A stretch of 64,000 nucleotides of DNA from assembly GCA_947626945.1 (NCBI GenBank), contig CANQUC010000003.1:28846-92845 (forward strand). The letters are read 5' to 3'. Position 1 is the first letter of the stretch; the number at the start of each line of letters is the position of its first letter. The DNA is from an uncultured Lachnospiraceae bacterium (GTDB lineage: Bacteria; Bacillota; Clostridia; Lachnospirales; Lachnospiraceae). Below the pieces are notes generated by a model, which did not search any database, was not told the origin of the DNA, and saw nothing but the letters and a program-made list of their open reading frames with translations. Of the stretch, positions 45,017-53,983 are shown in pieces. Made by a program: the position numbers and the translations under genes.

Positions 45017-45817
45017 CTATACCGCGAAAAAGACCGGTTCCTGAACCGCCCTGACGCATTCCAGATCCGGGAACTCTTTTCCAAGCCACTTTTCCATATA
45101 GGCGGCAAACAGCTTTTCCGTTCCGTAATGGCCCCCGTCAATGATGCACAGCCCCTGTTCTCCCGCGTCCAGGGCCTCATGGTGGCCAATGTCTCCGGTG
45201 ATCAGCACCTCGGCTTTTTTTGCAAGTCCATAGGAGATCATGCTTCTGCCGCTTCCGGAGCTGACCGCCGCCCGCCGCAGGATCCGGTCCGCCGGGCCGC
45301 TGACGGTCACATAAGGCAGATCCAGAACTTTTTTCACAAATCCGGCGCATTCCGTCAGGGTCATGGGCCTTGGAAGCATTCCGACCCGCCCGATTCCCTG
45401 GGGCTCCTTTGCAGTATATTCCTCTTCCCCGGAGGGAAGTACCTCCATCAGCACCTGGCTGTCGGTCAGTTTCAAAAGATCCGCCAGAGCTTCTGCCATT
45501 CCCATCACGTCAAAGTTGGTGTGCATGGCATAACAGGCAATGCCCTGCTCTGCCAGCCGCAAAATCTTCCGGCCGGTAAAGTCCCTGTCATTGATCTGCT
45601 TCACACCGTGAAAGATCAGGGGATGATGGGTGATGAGCAGCTGGGCCTTTTCCCGGGCTGCCTGCCGGATCACGTCCTCCGTGGCGTCCAGGGCCAGCAT
45701 GACCCTGCTCACCGGCTGGTCTTCGTGCCCTACCAGCAGTCCTACATTGTCCCACTCCTGAGCATAAACAGGAGGAAACTGTTTTTCGATCTGCTCAATG
45801 ATCTCTCCGCACTTCAT
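45017..45817 (-). CDS. Nif3-like dinuclear metal-centre protein
   Basis: The 266-residue YqfO/YbgI-type protein forms hexamers with a two-metal site; its substrate is disputed (GTP cyclohydrolase I type 2 is a legacy name). Motifs are QEWDNVGLLVG, LLITHHPLIFHG (metal His), AMHTNFDV, LITGDIGHHEALDA and IIDGGHYGTE. It is the short form without the PII-like insert. The ATG at 45817 has GAGGG upstream and lies 8 bases beyond the trmK stop. Confidence 0.9.
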   Translation of the reverse strand: MKCGEIIEQIEKQFPPVYAQEWDNVGLLVGHEDQPVSRVMLALDATEDVIRQAAREKAQLLITHHPLIFHGVKQINDRDFTGRKILRLAEQGIACYAMHTNFDVMGMAEALADLLKLTDSQVLMEVLPSGEEEYTAKEPQGIGRVGMLPRPMTLTECAGFVKKVLDLPYVTVSGPADRILRRAAVSSGSGRSMISYGLAKKAEVLITGDIGHHEALDAGEQGLCIIDGGHYGTEKLFAAYMEKWLGKEFPDLECVRAVQEPVFFAV

Positions 45818-45825
45818 AAAATCCC

Positions 45826-46530
45826 TCAATTCTGTTGTGTATGATACAGCTCCTGAACCTGCCCGATCATGCGGATCTGTTCCAACAGCTGCTGCCTGCG
45901 CGCTTTTGTCCGGGGATTGTCCGCATCAGATAACTTTCGCAAAAGCTTCTCACACTGCTCCCGGTCTTTCTGCAAAAACAGCTCCAGCACCCGGTTGCGG
46001 TTCCGGATCAGAAGAGGGCCAAAGGCGGCCTCCTGTTGGGGCAGCCTGTAGGGCCTGTCCTTTTCGGCAGCCATCATGGGATAAAATTTTCCCTCCTCCA
46101 GCACCATTTCCTCCCGGCAGATCCGGTATCCCATCTCAGCAAGAAGATTTCTGGTCTCCCGGATCTCGGACTGGGGCTGCAGGATCAGCTCCTTTGCTCC
46201 CTCCAGCGCGTCCATGCCGTCTTTTAAGATCCGGTTGATCAGGGGGCCGCCCATGCCCGCCAGAAGAATCGTATCCGCTTCGTGGGGCGCCAGCTTTTCC
46301 AGGCCGTCAGACAGCCTGGTCTCTATGTATTCGGTAAGCCCTGCCTCCCTGATGTGCGCCTCCGCCCGCAAAAGAGGGCCCTTTCTTACATCCATGGCAA
46401 TGGCAGAAGGGATCTTCCCCTGCCGCACAAGATAGATCGGAATATAGCCGTGATCCGTACCGATATCTGCCAGACGGTTTCCCGCCGTGACCATGGACGC
46501 CAGCATTTCCATGCGCTTTGAAAGCTGCAA
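45826..46530 (-). CDS. trmK: tRNA (adenine22-N1)-methyltransferase
   Basis: TrmK (YqfN) methylates A22 in the D-loop of tRNA with S-adenosylmethionine. The 234 residues have the SAM site RLADIGTDHGYIPIYL, AMDVRKGPL, and TILLAGMGGPLI, with a C-terminal coiled coil. The start is TTG at 46530, with GGAGG at 8-bp spacing. It sits between rpoD and nif3 as in Bacillus. Confidence 0.92.
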   Translation of the reverse strand: MQLSKRMEMLASMVTAGNRLADIGTDHGYIPIYLVRQGKIPSAIAMDVRKGPLLRAEAHIREAGLTEYIETRLSDGLEKLAPHEADTILLAGMGGPLINRILKDGMDALEGAKELILQPQSEIRETRNLLAEMGYRICREEMVLEEGKFYPMMAAEKDRPYRLPQQEAAFGPLLIRNRNRVLELFLQKDREQCEKLLRKLSDADNPRTKARRQQLLEQIRMIGQVQELYHTQQN

Positions 46531-46544
46531 TGACTTATCCTCCC

Positions 46545-47663
46545 CTAGTCCAGATAATCTTTCAGCTTACGGCTCCTGCTGGGATGCCGCAGTTTGCGGA
46601 GCGCCTTTGCCTCGATCTGACGGATCCGCTCACGGGTCACGTTAAACTCTTTTCCTACTTCCTCCAGTGTCCGGGCCCTGCCGTCATCCAGTCCGAACCG
46701 CAGCCGGAGCACCTTCCGTTCCCGGTCTGTCAGCGTATCCAGCACCTCTACCAGCTGCTCTTTCAAAAGGGTAAAGGCGGCGGCGTCCGCAGGCACCGGC
46801 ACATTGTCATCCTGAATGAAATCTCCAAGATGACTGTCCTCCTCCTCGCCAATGGGCGTTTCCAGAGACACCGGCTCCTGAGAGATCTTCAAGATCTCCC
46901 GCACCCGATCTTCCGGCATTCCCATTTCCCTGGCGATCTCCTCCGGTGTAGGCCCTCTTCCCAGCTCCTGCAGAAGCTGACGGGACACACGGATCAGCTT
47001 GTTGATGGTCTCCACCATATGAACGGGAATCCGGATGGTCCTCGCCTGATCGGCAATGGCCCTGGTAATGGCCTGACGGATCCACCAGGTGGCGTAGGTG
47101 CTGAATTTGTAGCCCTTTCGGTAATCAAATTTTTCCACCGCCTTAATGAGGCCAAGGTTGCCCTCCTGGATCAGATCCAGAAACAGCATGCCTCTGCCCA
47201 CATAGCGCTTCGCGATGCTGACCACCAGCCGGAGGTTTGCTTCCGCCAGTCTTTTTTTTGCCTCCTCGTCGCCTTCCTCCATGCGCTTGGCAAGCTCAAT
47301 CTCTTCCTCCGCGGAAAGCAGGGGCACTTTTCCGATCTCTTTCAGATACATGCGCACCGGATCCTCGATGCTGACGCCGTCGGGCACAGACAGATCGATC
47401 TTGTTCATATCCACTTCTTCTTCGTCGCTTTCGTCAAAGAGAAGGTCTTCCTCGTCATCCAGCTCCTCCGTGTCCGTGATCCGCAGCACGTCGATGTTGT
47501 TGGCCTCCAGATAATCCAGGATCTTTTCCATCTGATCAGGATCCAGCTCCATATCGCCGAAAAAATCGCTGATCTCATGGTATTCCAGAATATTCTTCTT
47601 CTTTTTTGCCATCTCGATCAGTTCTTTTAATTTTTCAGTGAGTTTTATCATGTTCTCGTCCAT
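46545..47663 (-). CDS. rpoD: Primary RNA polymerase sigma factor (sigma-A)
   Basis: This is the housekeeping sigma. The 372 residues include region 1.1, an acidic stretch ([17 protein letters not shown]), regions 1.2-2 ([41 protein letters not shown] motif), region 3 and region 4 ([24 protein letters not shown]). I chose the ATG at 47663 because AAGG lies 9 bases upstream; the ATG at 47672 touches it. It follows dnaG. Confidence 0.97.
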   Translation of the reverse strand: MDENMIKLTEKLKELIEMAKKKKNILEYHEISDFFGDMELDPDQMEKILDYLEANNIDVLRITDTEELDDEEDLLFDESDEEEVDMNKIDLSVPDGVSIEDPVRMYLKEIGKVPLLSAEEEIELAKRMEEGDEEAKKRLAEANLRLVVSIAKRYVGRGMLFLDLIQEGNLGLIKAVEKFDYRKGYKFSTYATWWIRQAITRAIADQARTIRIPVHMVETINKLIRVSRQLLQELGRGPTPEEIAREMGMPEDRVREILKISQEPVSLETPIGEEEDSHLGDFIQDDNVPVPADAAAFTLLKEQLVEVLDTLTDRERKVLRLRFGLDDGRARTLEEVGKEFNVTRERIRQIEAKALRKLRHPSRSRKLKDYLD

Positions 47664-47707
47664 TTTTTTCATCCTTCCACATTGTATTTAAAAGCTCGGT
47701 ATTTGCC

Positions 47708-49480
47708 TTAATCAAGGGAGATCGGCGTTTTCTTCAGCCGGTCAAGGGCCTGCCGCTTTTTGATAAATTCCTGCATTGCGTTCATATCCGCAAGATTCAT
47801 CTGCTCTTTTTCCTTTTCAAAGCTGTGTGCCTTTACTTTATAAATGATCTCCGTCAGAGCTTTTTCCTTTTCTTCTTTTGGCGTGTCTTCCGGCAGCCGG
47901 GTATTGAACAGCTCCGCCACTTTCCGCTGGTCTTCCTCCTGCTGGAAATGGCTGATAATCCTGGCCGGCTGCAGCTGTCCTTCCTCCTGCTGTTCATAGA
48001 GCTGCCTGACTACTTCCTCGTACAGCCCTTCCGTAAAATCTCCGGGAGAAACCAGTTCCTTTACTTTCCGGAAGACTCCCGGTTCCTCCAGGAGCCATGT
48101 GATCAGAAGCTTCTGGGCCTGCAAAATACCCTGATCCTTTTCTTTTTTGAAAACCGTAGACTTTGGCCTTGGGGCAGGCGCCGTTCCGCCCCGCCGCATT
48201 CCCTCGGAATTCACCAGCCGGGTCAGCTCCCTGACTCCGATGTGCAGCATGGAAGCCGCTGCCTCTGTATAGTTTTGCCGTTCCAGGCTCTCTGTAAACC
48301 GCAAAAGTTTTCCTGCCACCGCTTTATGAAATTCGGTTTTCTGCCGGGGATCGTTCATGTCGTAGTCCTGCTGCAGAATCCGCAGTTCAAAGAGAAAGCT
48401 GTTGTCCGCCTCCGAAAGCCGTTTTTCAAATGCTTCCGGCCCCAGATTTCCCATAAATTCGTCCGGATCCTTGTATGGGGAAAGATCCACCACCCGGGAG
48501 GCAAGACCGGCCTCCTCCAAAATCGGAATGGCCCTGAGGGCTGCCTTGATCCCTGCCTGATCGCTGTCGTAGATGAGAAACGCTTCCTTGGCATACCGCT
48601 TTACCAGACTGGCATGTCCTGAGGTAAACGCGGTTCCCAGGCTGGCCACCGCGTTGTTGAAGCCCGCCTGGTGCATGGCGATCACATCCATATAGCCTTC
48701 GCAAAGGATCATCCCTTTTTTCCGGGAAGTCCTGGCAATCTGAATCCCGTAAAGATTGCGGCTTTTGTCAAAAATTTTTGTCTCCGGGGAATTCAGATAC
48801 TTGGGCTTGGCGTCGCCCATGACCCGGCCTCCAAAGCCTACCACCCGCCGGTTCACGTCCATGATGGGAAACATGACCCGGTTCCAGAACCGGTCGGAGG
48901 GTCCCCGTTTTTCATCGCTGAGAATCAGGCCGGATTCAAACAGCAGCGGATCCGGATATCCTTTTTTCTTGAGATACCGGTACAGACCGTCGCTGTACTT
49001 TCCGGAATAGCCAAGGCCAAAGCTGTGTATGGTCTCCTCCGACAATCCTCTTCCGGTGAGATAACCCATGGCCTGTCTGCCTTCGTCGCTGCGAAGCTTG
49101 CGGTAATAATACCCCGCCGCCTCTTTCTGGATCTCCAGAAGTCTGGCCTTTTCATCCGCCTGTTTTTTCTGCTCCTTTGTGTATTCCATCTCCGGCAGCT
49201 CCATGCCTGCCCGCTCCGCCAGAAATTTCAGGGCTTCCGGGAAGGAGTAATTTTCGTACTTCATGAGAAAGGTGATCACGTTGCCTCCCTCGCCGCAGCC
49301 AAAGCAGTAATACATCTGCTTGCCTCCGGATACGGAAAAAGAGGGAGATTTTTCATTATGAAAGGGACAGAGCCCAAAATAGGAGCTTCCCTTTTTTTTC
49401 AGACGCACATATCCTCCGATCACGTCCACAATATCGTTTCTGCTCCGGATCTCTTCCACAAGTTCCTCCGGATAATACAT
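47708..49480 (-). CDS. dnaG: DNA primase
   Basis: DnaG makes RNA primers at the fork. The 590 residues have an N-terminal CHC2 zinc finger (CPFHNEKSPSFSV, YYCFGCGEGG), the TOPRIM core (ILCEGYMDVIAMHQAG, IYDSDQAGIKA) and a C-terminal helicase-binding region. The ATG at 49480 follows GGAGG at 7-bp spacing; the frame extends to 49519 and overlaps dgt, but without a site. Confidence 0.97.
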   Translation of the reverse strand: MYYPEELVEEIRSRNDIVDVIGGYVRLKKKGSSYFGLCPFHNEKSPSFSVSGGKQMYYCFGCGEGGNVITFLMKYENYSFPEALKFLAERAGMELPEMEYTKEQKKQADEKARLLEIQKEAAGYYYRKLRSDEGRQAMGYLTGRGLSEETIHSFGLGYSGKYSDGLYRYLKKKGYPDPLLFESGLILSDEKRGPSDRFWNRVMFPIMDVNRRVVGFGGRVMGDAKPKYLNSPETKIFDKSRNLYGIQIARTSRKKGMILCEGYMDVIAMHQAGFNNAVASLGTAFTSGHASLVKRYAKEAFLIYDSDQAGIKAALRAIPILEEAGLASRVVDLSPYKDPDEFMGNLGPEAFEKRLSEADNSFLFELRILQQDYDMNDPRQKTEFHKAVAGKLLRFTESLERQNYTEAAASMLHIGVRELTRLVNSEGMRRGGTAPAPRPKSTVFKKEKDQGILQAQKLLITWLLEEPGVFRKVKELVSPGDFTEGLYEEVVRQLYEQQEEGQLQPARIISHFQQEEDQRKVAELFNTRLPEDTPKEEKEKALTEIIYKVKAHSFEKEKEQMNLADMNAMQEFIKKRQALDRLKKTPISLD

Positions 49481-49506
49481 AGGCTTCCTCCGTTCTGTTT
49501 CCGTGT

Positions 49507-50514
49507 CTATACACGCCATGCCTTTGGCACATAGATCTCCTCAAACTTGGCGATGGCATACTGATCCGTCATGCCCGCTATGTAATCACAGACGATCCGT
49601 TCCGGATCCTCTTCCTCCTGCCGGATATAACCGGCGTATTCCTCCGGCATTTCCTCAGGATGCCTAATATAATGATCAAACAGCACTTTCAGCATGTGCT
49701 GGGCTTTTTCTTCTTCTGTTTTTGCCGCGGGATTCCGGTAGACATGCTCAAACATAAACGTGCGGAGGCCCTGCATGGCCTTGTATACTTCATCGGTCAT
49801 GGCGATTTTGGGCTTCCCCTGGCTGTTGCTGACAATGTCATGGATCATATTGTTCAGGCGCTCCCGCAGGGAATTGCCAAGAACGTCCGTATATTCCCGG
49901 GGAATGTCCGATTCCCGCAGCACCTTTCCCCGGATGGCGTCGTCAATGTCATGGTTGATATAGGCGATCTTATCTGAAAGGCGGACGATCTGCCCCTCCA
50001 GGGTAGCCGGATTTCCCGACGTCTGATGGTTGCGGATCCCGTCCCGCACCTCCCAGGTCAGGTTCAGGCCCTCGCCCTTTTTTTCCAGAAACTCCACCAC
50101 CCGGATGCTCTGCAGATGATGCTCAAAGCCAAAACTGCAGGCTTCGTTGAGAGCTTTTTCCCCGGAATGGCCAAAAGGGGTATGGCCCAGATCATGGCCC
50201 AGGGCAATGGCCTCTACCAGGTCTTCGTTCAGCCGCAGGGCCTTGGCGATGGTACGGGCGTTTTGGGACACCTCCAGGGTATGGGTCATGCGCGTGCGGT
50301 AATGGTCTCCGGCAGGCGCCAGAAAAACCTGGGTTTTTTGCTTCAGCCGCCGAAATGCCTTGCAGTGCAGGATCCGGTCCCGGTCCCGCTGATATACCGG
50401 ACGGATGTCGCACTGCTCCTCCGGGATGTCCCGTCCTCTGGACCGGTCGCTGAAAGCCGCATAGGGGCTCAGGTATTCATGTTCCCATTGTTCTGTCTGT
50501 TCGCGAATTGTCAA
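49507..50514 (-). CDS. dgt: Deoxyguanosinetriphosphate triphosphohydrolase
   Basis: This HD-domain enzyme removes triphosphate from dNTPs. The 335 residues include FRRLKQKTQVF, RTRMTHTLEVSQNARTIA and the metal motif ALGHDLGHTPFGHSGE, then DKIAYINHDIDDA. I favour the TTG at 50514 (MTIREQTEQWEHE, the usual family start), with AAGGGG about 9 bases upstream; the GTG at 50523 directly abuts it. It heads dgt-dnaG-rpoD. Confidence 0.93.
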   Translation of the reverse strand: MTIREQTEQWEHEYLSPYAAFSDRSRGRDIPEEQCDIRPVYQRDRDRILHCKAFRRLKQKTQVFLAPAGDHYRTRMTHTLEVSQNARTIAKALRLNEDLVEAIALGHDLGHTPFGHSGEKALNEACSFGFEHHLQSIRVVEFLEKKGEGLNLTWEVRDGIRNHQTSGNPATLEGQIVRLSDKIAYINHDIDDAIRGKVLRESDIPREYTDVLGNSLRERLNNMIHDIVSNSQGKPKIAMTDEVYKAMQGLRTFMFEHVYRNPAAKTEEEKAQHMLKVLFDHYIRHPEEMPEEYAGYIRQEEEDPERIVCDYIAGMTDQYAIAKFEEIYVPKAWRV

Positions 50515-50690
50515 AATGCTCACCCCTTCTACACATGTGACAGCAAAATCTGCTCTTACTATGATATATTCTACAAAGATTCCGTTTTTCCTTTTTCATT
50601 TCACAAAAATAACAGATTTTTTTGTTTGGCCGGGATATGTGTAATATTGCCAGGTTGCGGCATAATTATCTATGCGATCTTCCGAAGATG

Positions 50691-50741
50691 AAAAAAACTG
50701 TCTCAAAGCCGGATCAAAAGTGATCCTGCCCTGAGACAGTC
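50691..50741 (-). terminator. Terminator after the KdpE-like regulator gene
   Basis: ACTGTCTCA and TGAGACAGT form the outer stem and GGATCA/TGATCC an inner stem, followed by seven T on the minus strand. No gene was recognised in the rest of the stretch 50524-50782. Confidence 0.85.
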
Positions 50742-50782
50742 TGAAAATTTCTGACTTTTTTGTGGATGAAACAATCCGGAAG

Positions 50783-51496
50783 CTATTCCGGAATCTGCTC
50801 ATCCACTTTCTGCATCCGGTACCCGATCCCCACATGGGTCTGGATATACTGAGGAGAATCCTCCGTTTTCTCCAGCTTTTTGCGAAGCGTCGCCATGAAC
50901 ACCCGCAAAAGCCCCACGTCGTTGTCCCAGCCGTTTCCCCATACGTTCTGCATAATGAATCTGTGGGTCAGTACCTTGCCGGTGTTTCTTGCCAGCAGGC
51001 AGAGCAGCTTGTATTCAATAGGCGTCAGGCGAAGCTCTTCCTGGTCAATATAAGCGCAGCCGGAGGCGTAATCGATCTTTAACTTCCCGTTGGTATATAC
51101 GGCCTGTCCCGCAGTTACATTCTGCATTAAGGCCAGCCTTCGCTGTGTGACCCGCAGCCTTGCCAGCAGCTCGTTGACGGAAAAGGGCTTTGTGAGATAG
51201 TCGTCGGCGCCCGCGTCCAGGGCGTCGATCTTATCCCGGTCTTCGTTTCTGGCGCTGATCACAATAATGGGCACGTTTGACCAGCCGCGAATGCGCCTGA
51301 TCACCTCTACTCCGTCAAGGTCCGGCAGTCCCAGATCCAAAAGAATCATATCGGGATTATGAGACGCCGTATCCATGATGGCGCTCTGGCCGGTGGCCGC
51401 GGTAATATATCTGTAGTGGTGGATTTTCAGCGTGGTAGTGATCAGGTTGCGCACCGGCGCGTCATCTTCCACTACCAAGATCTGATATTTTGTCAT
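50783..51496 (-). CDS. KdpE-like response regulator
   Basis: This OmpR/PhoB-class regulator of 237 residues has a receiver domain (VVEDDAPVRNLI, phospho-acceptor Asp in ILLDLGLPDLDG, Lys in YLTKPF) and a winged-helix output domain (LTPIEYKLLCLLARN, VRVFM-type recognition helix). The ATG at 51496 follows GGAGG at 9 bases. It overlaps the sensor gene by 35 bases. With ktrBA in the same run and no kdpFABC, its target is probably the Ktr system. Confidence 0.9.
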   Translation of the reverse strand: MTKYQILVVEDDAPVRNLITTTLKIHHYRYITAATGQSAIMDTASHNPDMILLDLGLPDLDGVEVIRRIRGWSNVPIIVISARNEDRDKIDALDAGADDYLTKPFSVNELLARLRVTQRRLALMQNVTAGQAVYTNGKLKIDYASGCAYIDQEELRLTPIEYKLLCLLARNTGKVLTHRFIMQNVWGNGWDNDVGLLRVFMATLRKKLEKTEDSPQYIQTHVGIGYRMQKVDEQIPE

Positions 51497-53060
51497 AGAT
51501 CCTGACCTCCTCCAGCGGAAGGGTAAATTCAAACACAGCTCCATGAGGCTGGTTGTCCTTAACACAGATAGTTCCCTGATGAGCCTCTATGATGGCCCTG
51601 CAAAGGTACAGCCCAAGTCCCAGACTCCGGCGGTTATCCGCGATGCGGTTCCCTCCGCTGTAAAACTTTTCAAAAATCTTTTCTTTCTCCGCGTCCGGAA
51701 TCCCGTTTCCGGTATCGGAAATGATCACCTTTGCCATTTGTCCGCTTTTTTTCACAGTCACAGACACCATGGAACCCGGAGGGGTATATTTGATGGCATT
51801 GTCCACAATATTGATGATAACCTGCATAATCAGTTTCGCATCGGCTTTCACCAGCAGGAGTTCCTCTTCATAGGATGTAACCACCCTGTGTGTCTTTGCC
51901 TTTCTCTCTATATATCTGACAGCCTCCTCTACAATTTCTCCAAGAAGCTCCGACGTGGTCTGCAGCGTCATTCGTCCTTCCTCGATCCGGGTGGCGTAAA
52001 GCAGGTTTTCTACCAGTTCGATCAGCCACATGGAATCTTCGTAGATATCCGAATAAATCTGCTTTCTGGTGTTCTCATCCAATGTTTCTTCGTTATAGAG
52101 CAGGTTGCTGGCATGGCCTGAAATGGCTGTCAGCGGCGTCCGCAGATCATGGGAGATGGTGCGCAGCAGATTTGCCCGGAGCTGCTCGCTCTCCGCCAAT
52201 ACCGCGGCAGCCTCTTTTTCCCGGGCGTTTTTTTCATTTTCCAGGGCCAGGGCGCACTCGTTGATAACAGAGAGAAGCATGCTGATCTCCGCTTCTTCCA
52301 GGGGATCCTGCTCCACCTGTACGGCAACCACCCCGTAAATCCGGTTCTGGACTTTCATCGCCAGGTACAGATACCGCAGATCTGACAGCGTCTCTTTGGC
52401 ATCATTGTCCAAAAGCCGCTTGGCTTCGCGCTTTTCCCTGTCTCTCTTACAGACCGTTCCCCCATCTTTATCTGCCTCAAACACCAGGGGATCCTGCAGG
52501 CTCTGTCCTTTTGCCTCAAAGATCAGGAGATTCCGGTTGATGAGTTTTCTGATCTGTTTTGCCGCGGCGTCCAGGATTTCCTCTTTCCCGGCGGCTCTGG
52601 AAAGCATCTGCGCCGTATCCAGGAGGATCCTTGCCCGGTAGGCGTTTTTGGCCGACTGTCCCGCCTGCTCTTTATAGCGGATGGCCAGCGTGCCCGTAAT
52701 ATACGCCGTCAGGAACATGACCACAAAGGTAATGGGATAACCGGTTTCATAGGCGGCCAGAGAAAACCGCGGAAAGGTAAACAGATAATTATAGATAAAA
52801 ACACTGGCAATGGAAGACACCAGACTGTATGTCCGGTGAGAGGTGACCACAGACGTCAGCAGAACGCCCAGGATGTATACCATGATGATGTTGGAATCGG
52901 TAAAGCCCAGCTGATGAAAAAGCAGACTTAACCCGGTGGCCCCCAAAAAGATCAGCACGCTTTTCAGGACATTTTTCAAAATAACGTGATCCCGATGGGA
53001 CTTTTTCAAAGGATAAGACTCCTCAAAAATCGGTTCCGGACTAAGTTCCTGCCGTTCCAC
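51462..53060 (-). CDS. Truncated KdpD-like sensor histidine kinase
   Basis: The 532-residue kinase has the KdpD-type four-helix membrane block (SVLIFLGATGLSLLFHQLGF, SNIIMVYILGVLLTSVVTSHR), a GAF-like domain, HisKA with ISHDLRTPLTAISGH, and HATPase (NIVDNAIKYTP, DTGNGIPDAE, GLGLYLC). The roughly 350-residue cytoplasmic KdpD sensor/USP domains found in E. coli are absent. The start is GTG at 53060, with GGAGGTG upstream; the open frame to 53225 overlaps the small gene before it. Confidence 0.88.
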   Translation of the reverse strand: MERQELSPEPIFEESYPLKKSHRDHVILKNVLKSVLIFLGATGLSLLFHQLGFTDSNIIMVYILGVLLTSVVTSHRTYSLVSSIASVFIYNYLFTFPRFSLAAYETGYPITFVVMFLTAYITGTLAIRYKEQAGQSAKNAYRARILLDTAQMLSRAAGKEEILDAAAKQIRKLINRNLLIFEAKGQSLQDPLVFEADKDGGTVCKRDREKREAKRLLDNDAKETLSDLRYLYLAMKVQNRIYGVVAVQVEQDPLEEAEISMLLSVINECALALENEKNAREKEAAAVLAESEQLRANLLRTISHDLRTPLTAISGHASNLLYNEETLDENTRKQIYSDIYEDSMWLIELVENLLYATRIEEGRMTLQTTSELLGEIVEEAVRYIERKAKTHRVVTSYEEELLLVKADAKLIMQVIINIVDNAIKYTPPGSMVSVTVKKSGQMAKVIISDTGNGIPDAEKEKIFEKFYSGGNRIADNRRSLGLGLYLCRAIIEAHQGTICVKDNQPHGAVFEFTLPLEEVRIYDKISDLGSGR

Positions 53061-53088
53061 TTCTTCTCCACCTCCATCAGGGATTTTA

Positions 53089-53295
53089 TCATAAAACTGC
53101 CGTTCTATCCATATGAATTTCAGATTTTTCTGCCTTGGGCGGCTTTGCTTCCATATCCGTCCCGGGGCTTGGTTCCTGATCCCTGGGATCTTCCGGCCAT
53201 GGCCCTTTTTCGATAAAACTGTCAATTTTCTTCATCACCAGGCAGCCCAGAAAAAAAACTGCCATAAGAAGAGGAATCCACAACAATTCTTTCAT
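53089..53295 (-). CDS. Small single-pass membrane protein in the ktr operon
   Basis: The 68-residue protein has one membrane helix (LLWIPLLMAVFFLGCLVM) and a charged, Pro-rich cytoplasmic-looking tail. No family was recognised. The ATG at 53295 follows GAGG. It lies between ktrA and the sensor kinase gene, close on both sides, so it is probably co-expressed and may interact with the transporter or kinase. Confidence 0.7.
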   Translation of the reverse strand: MKELLWIPLLMAVFFLGCLVMKKIDSFIEKGPWPEDPRDQEPSPGTDMEAKPPKAEKSEIHMDRTAVL

Positions 53296-53325
53296 TTTCC
53301 TCACCTCCGCCGACGCCAACAGGGA

Positions 53326-53973
53326 TCATATGTGAAAACATTTATGTACCGCTTTTTGCTGTCCCAATACCAGAATTGATTTTTTCCCGTCCAGTACCGT
53401 ATTGGGCAATATGTTCATATCCAGCTTTCCGTTTTCCCGGATTCCAAGTATATTGATCCCGTACCGGTTGCGGATATCCAGCTGCAAAATGCTTTTTCCC
53501 ACCCACTGTTCCGGTACGGTCAGTTCAAACAGAGAATAATCTCCGTCCAGTTCGATATAATCCAGCACATGCTCCGAGGTACACCGGATGGCCACCCACG
53601 CCGCAAGCTGCTTTTCCGGATAGACCACCTCGTCCGCTCCGTTTCTCAGCAGAAACTTTTCCTGAACGCCCCGGGAGGCTCTTGCAATCACCTTTTTTGC
53701 CCCAAGCTCTTTCAGCAGATAAGCCGTTTCCAGGGAATTCTGGAAATTATCCCCTATGGCCACAATACAGGCGTCGTAATCCCGAATCCCAAGAGAGGAC
53801 AGAAACTCTTCATTGGTGCTGTCTCCGATCTGGGCATTGGTCACATAAGGCAGCACGCTGTTTACCCGATCCTCATTTTTGTCTGTTGCCATCACCTGAT
53901 AGTTCAGTTCGTTCAGTTTCATGGCGATGTGTTTTCCAAATCGCCCCAATCCGATCAATAATACTGATTTCAT
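53326..53973 (-). CDS. ktrA: Ktr/Trk potassium uptake regulatory subunit
   Basis: KtrA is the cytoplasmic RCK gating ring of a potassium channel-like transporter. The 215 residues have RCK_N with the nucleotide motif LLIGLGRFGKHIA, then TDKNEDRVN and IGDSTNEEFL, and RCK_C at about 135-215. RCK_C domains of Firmicutes can bind c-di-AMP. The ATG at 53973 follows AAGGAGG. It is adjacent to ktrB. Confidence 0.94.
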   Translation of the reverse strand: MKSVLLIGLGRFGKHIAMKLNELNYQVMATDKNEDRVNSVLPYVTNAQIGDSTNEEFLSSLGIRDYDACIVAIGDNFQNSLETAYLLKELGAKKVIARASRGVQEKFLLRNGADEVVYPEKQLAAWVAIRCTSEHVLDYIELDGDYSLFELTVPEQWVGKSILQLDIRNRYGINILGIRENGKLDMNILPNTVLDGKKSILVLGQQKAVHKCFHI

Positions 53974-53983
53974 GATGTCCTCC

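Noticed and set aside
50783..53060. Two-component pair considered as regulators of a Kdp ATPase
   Set aside because: No kdpFABC is in the window, and the pair is in one run with ktrBA instead.
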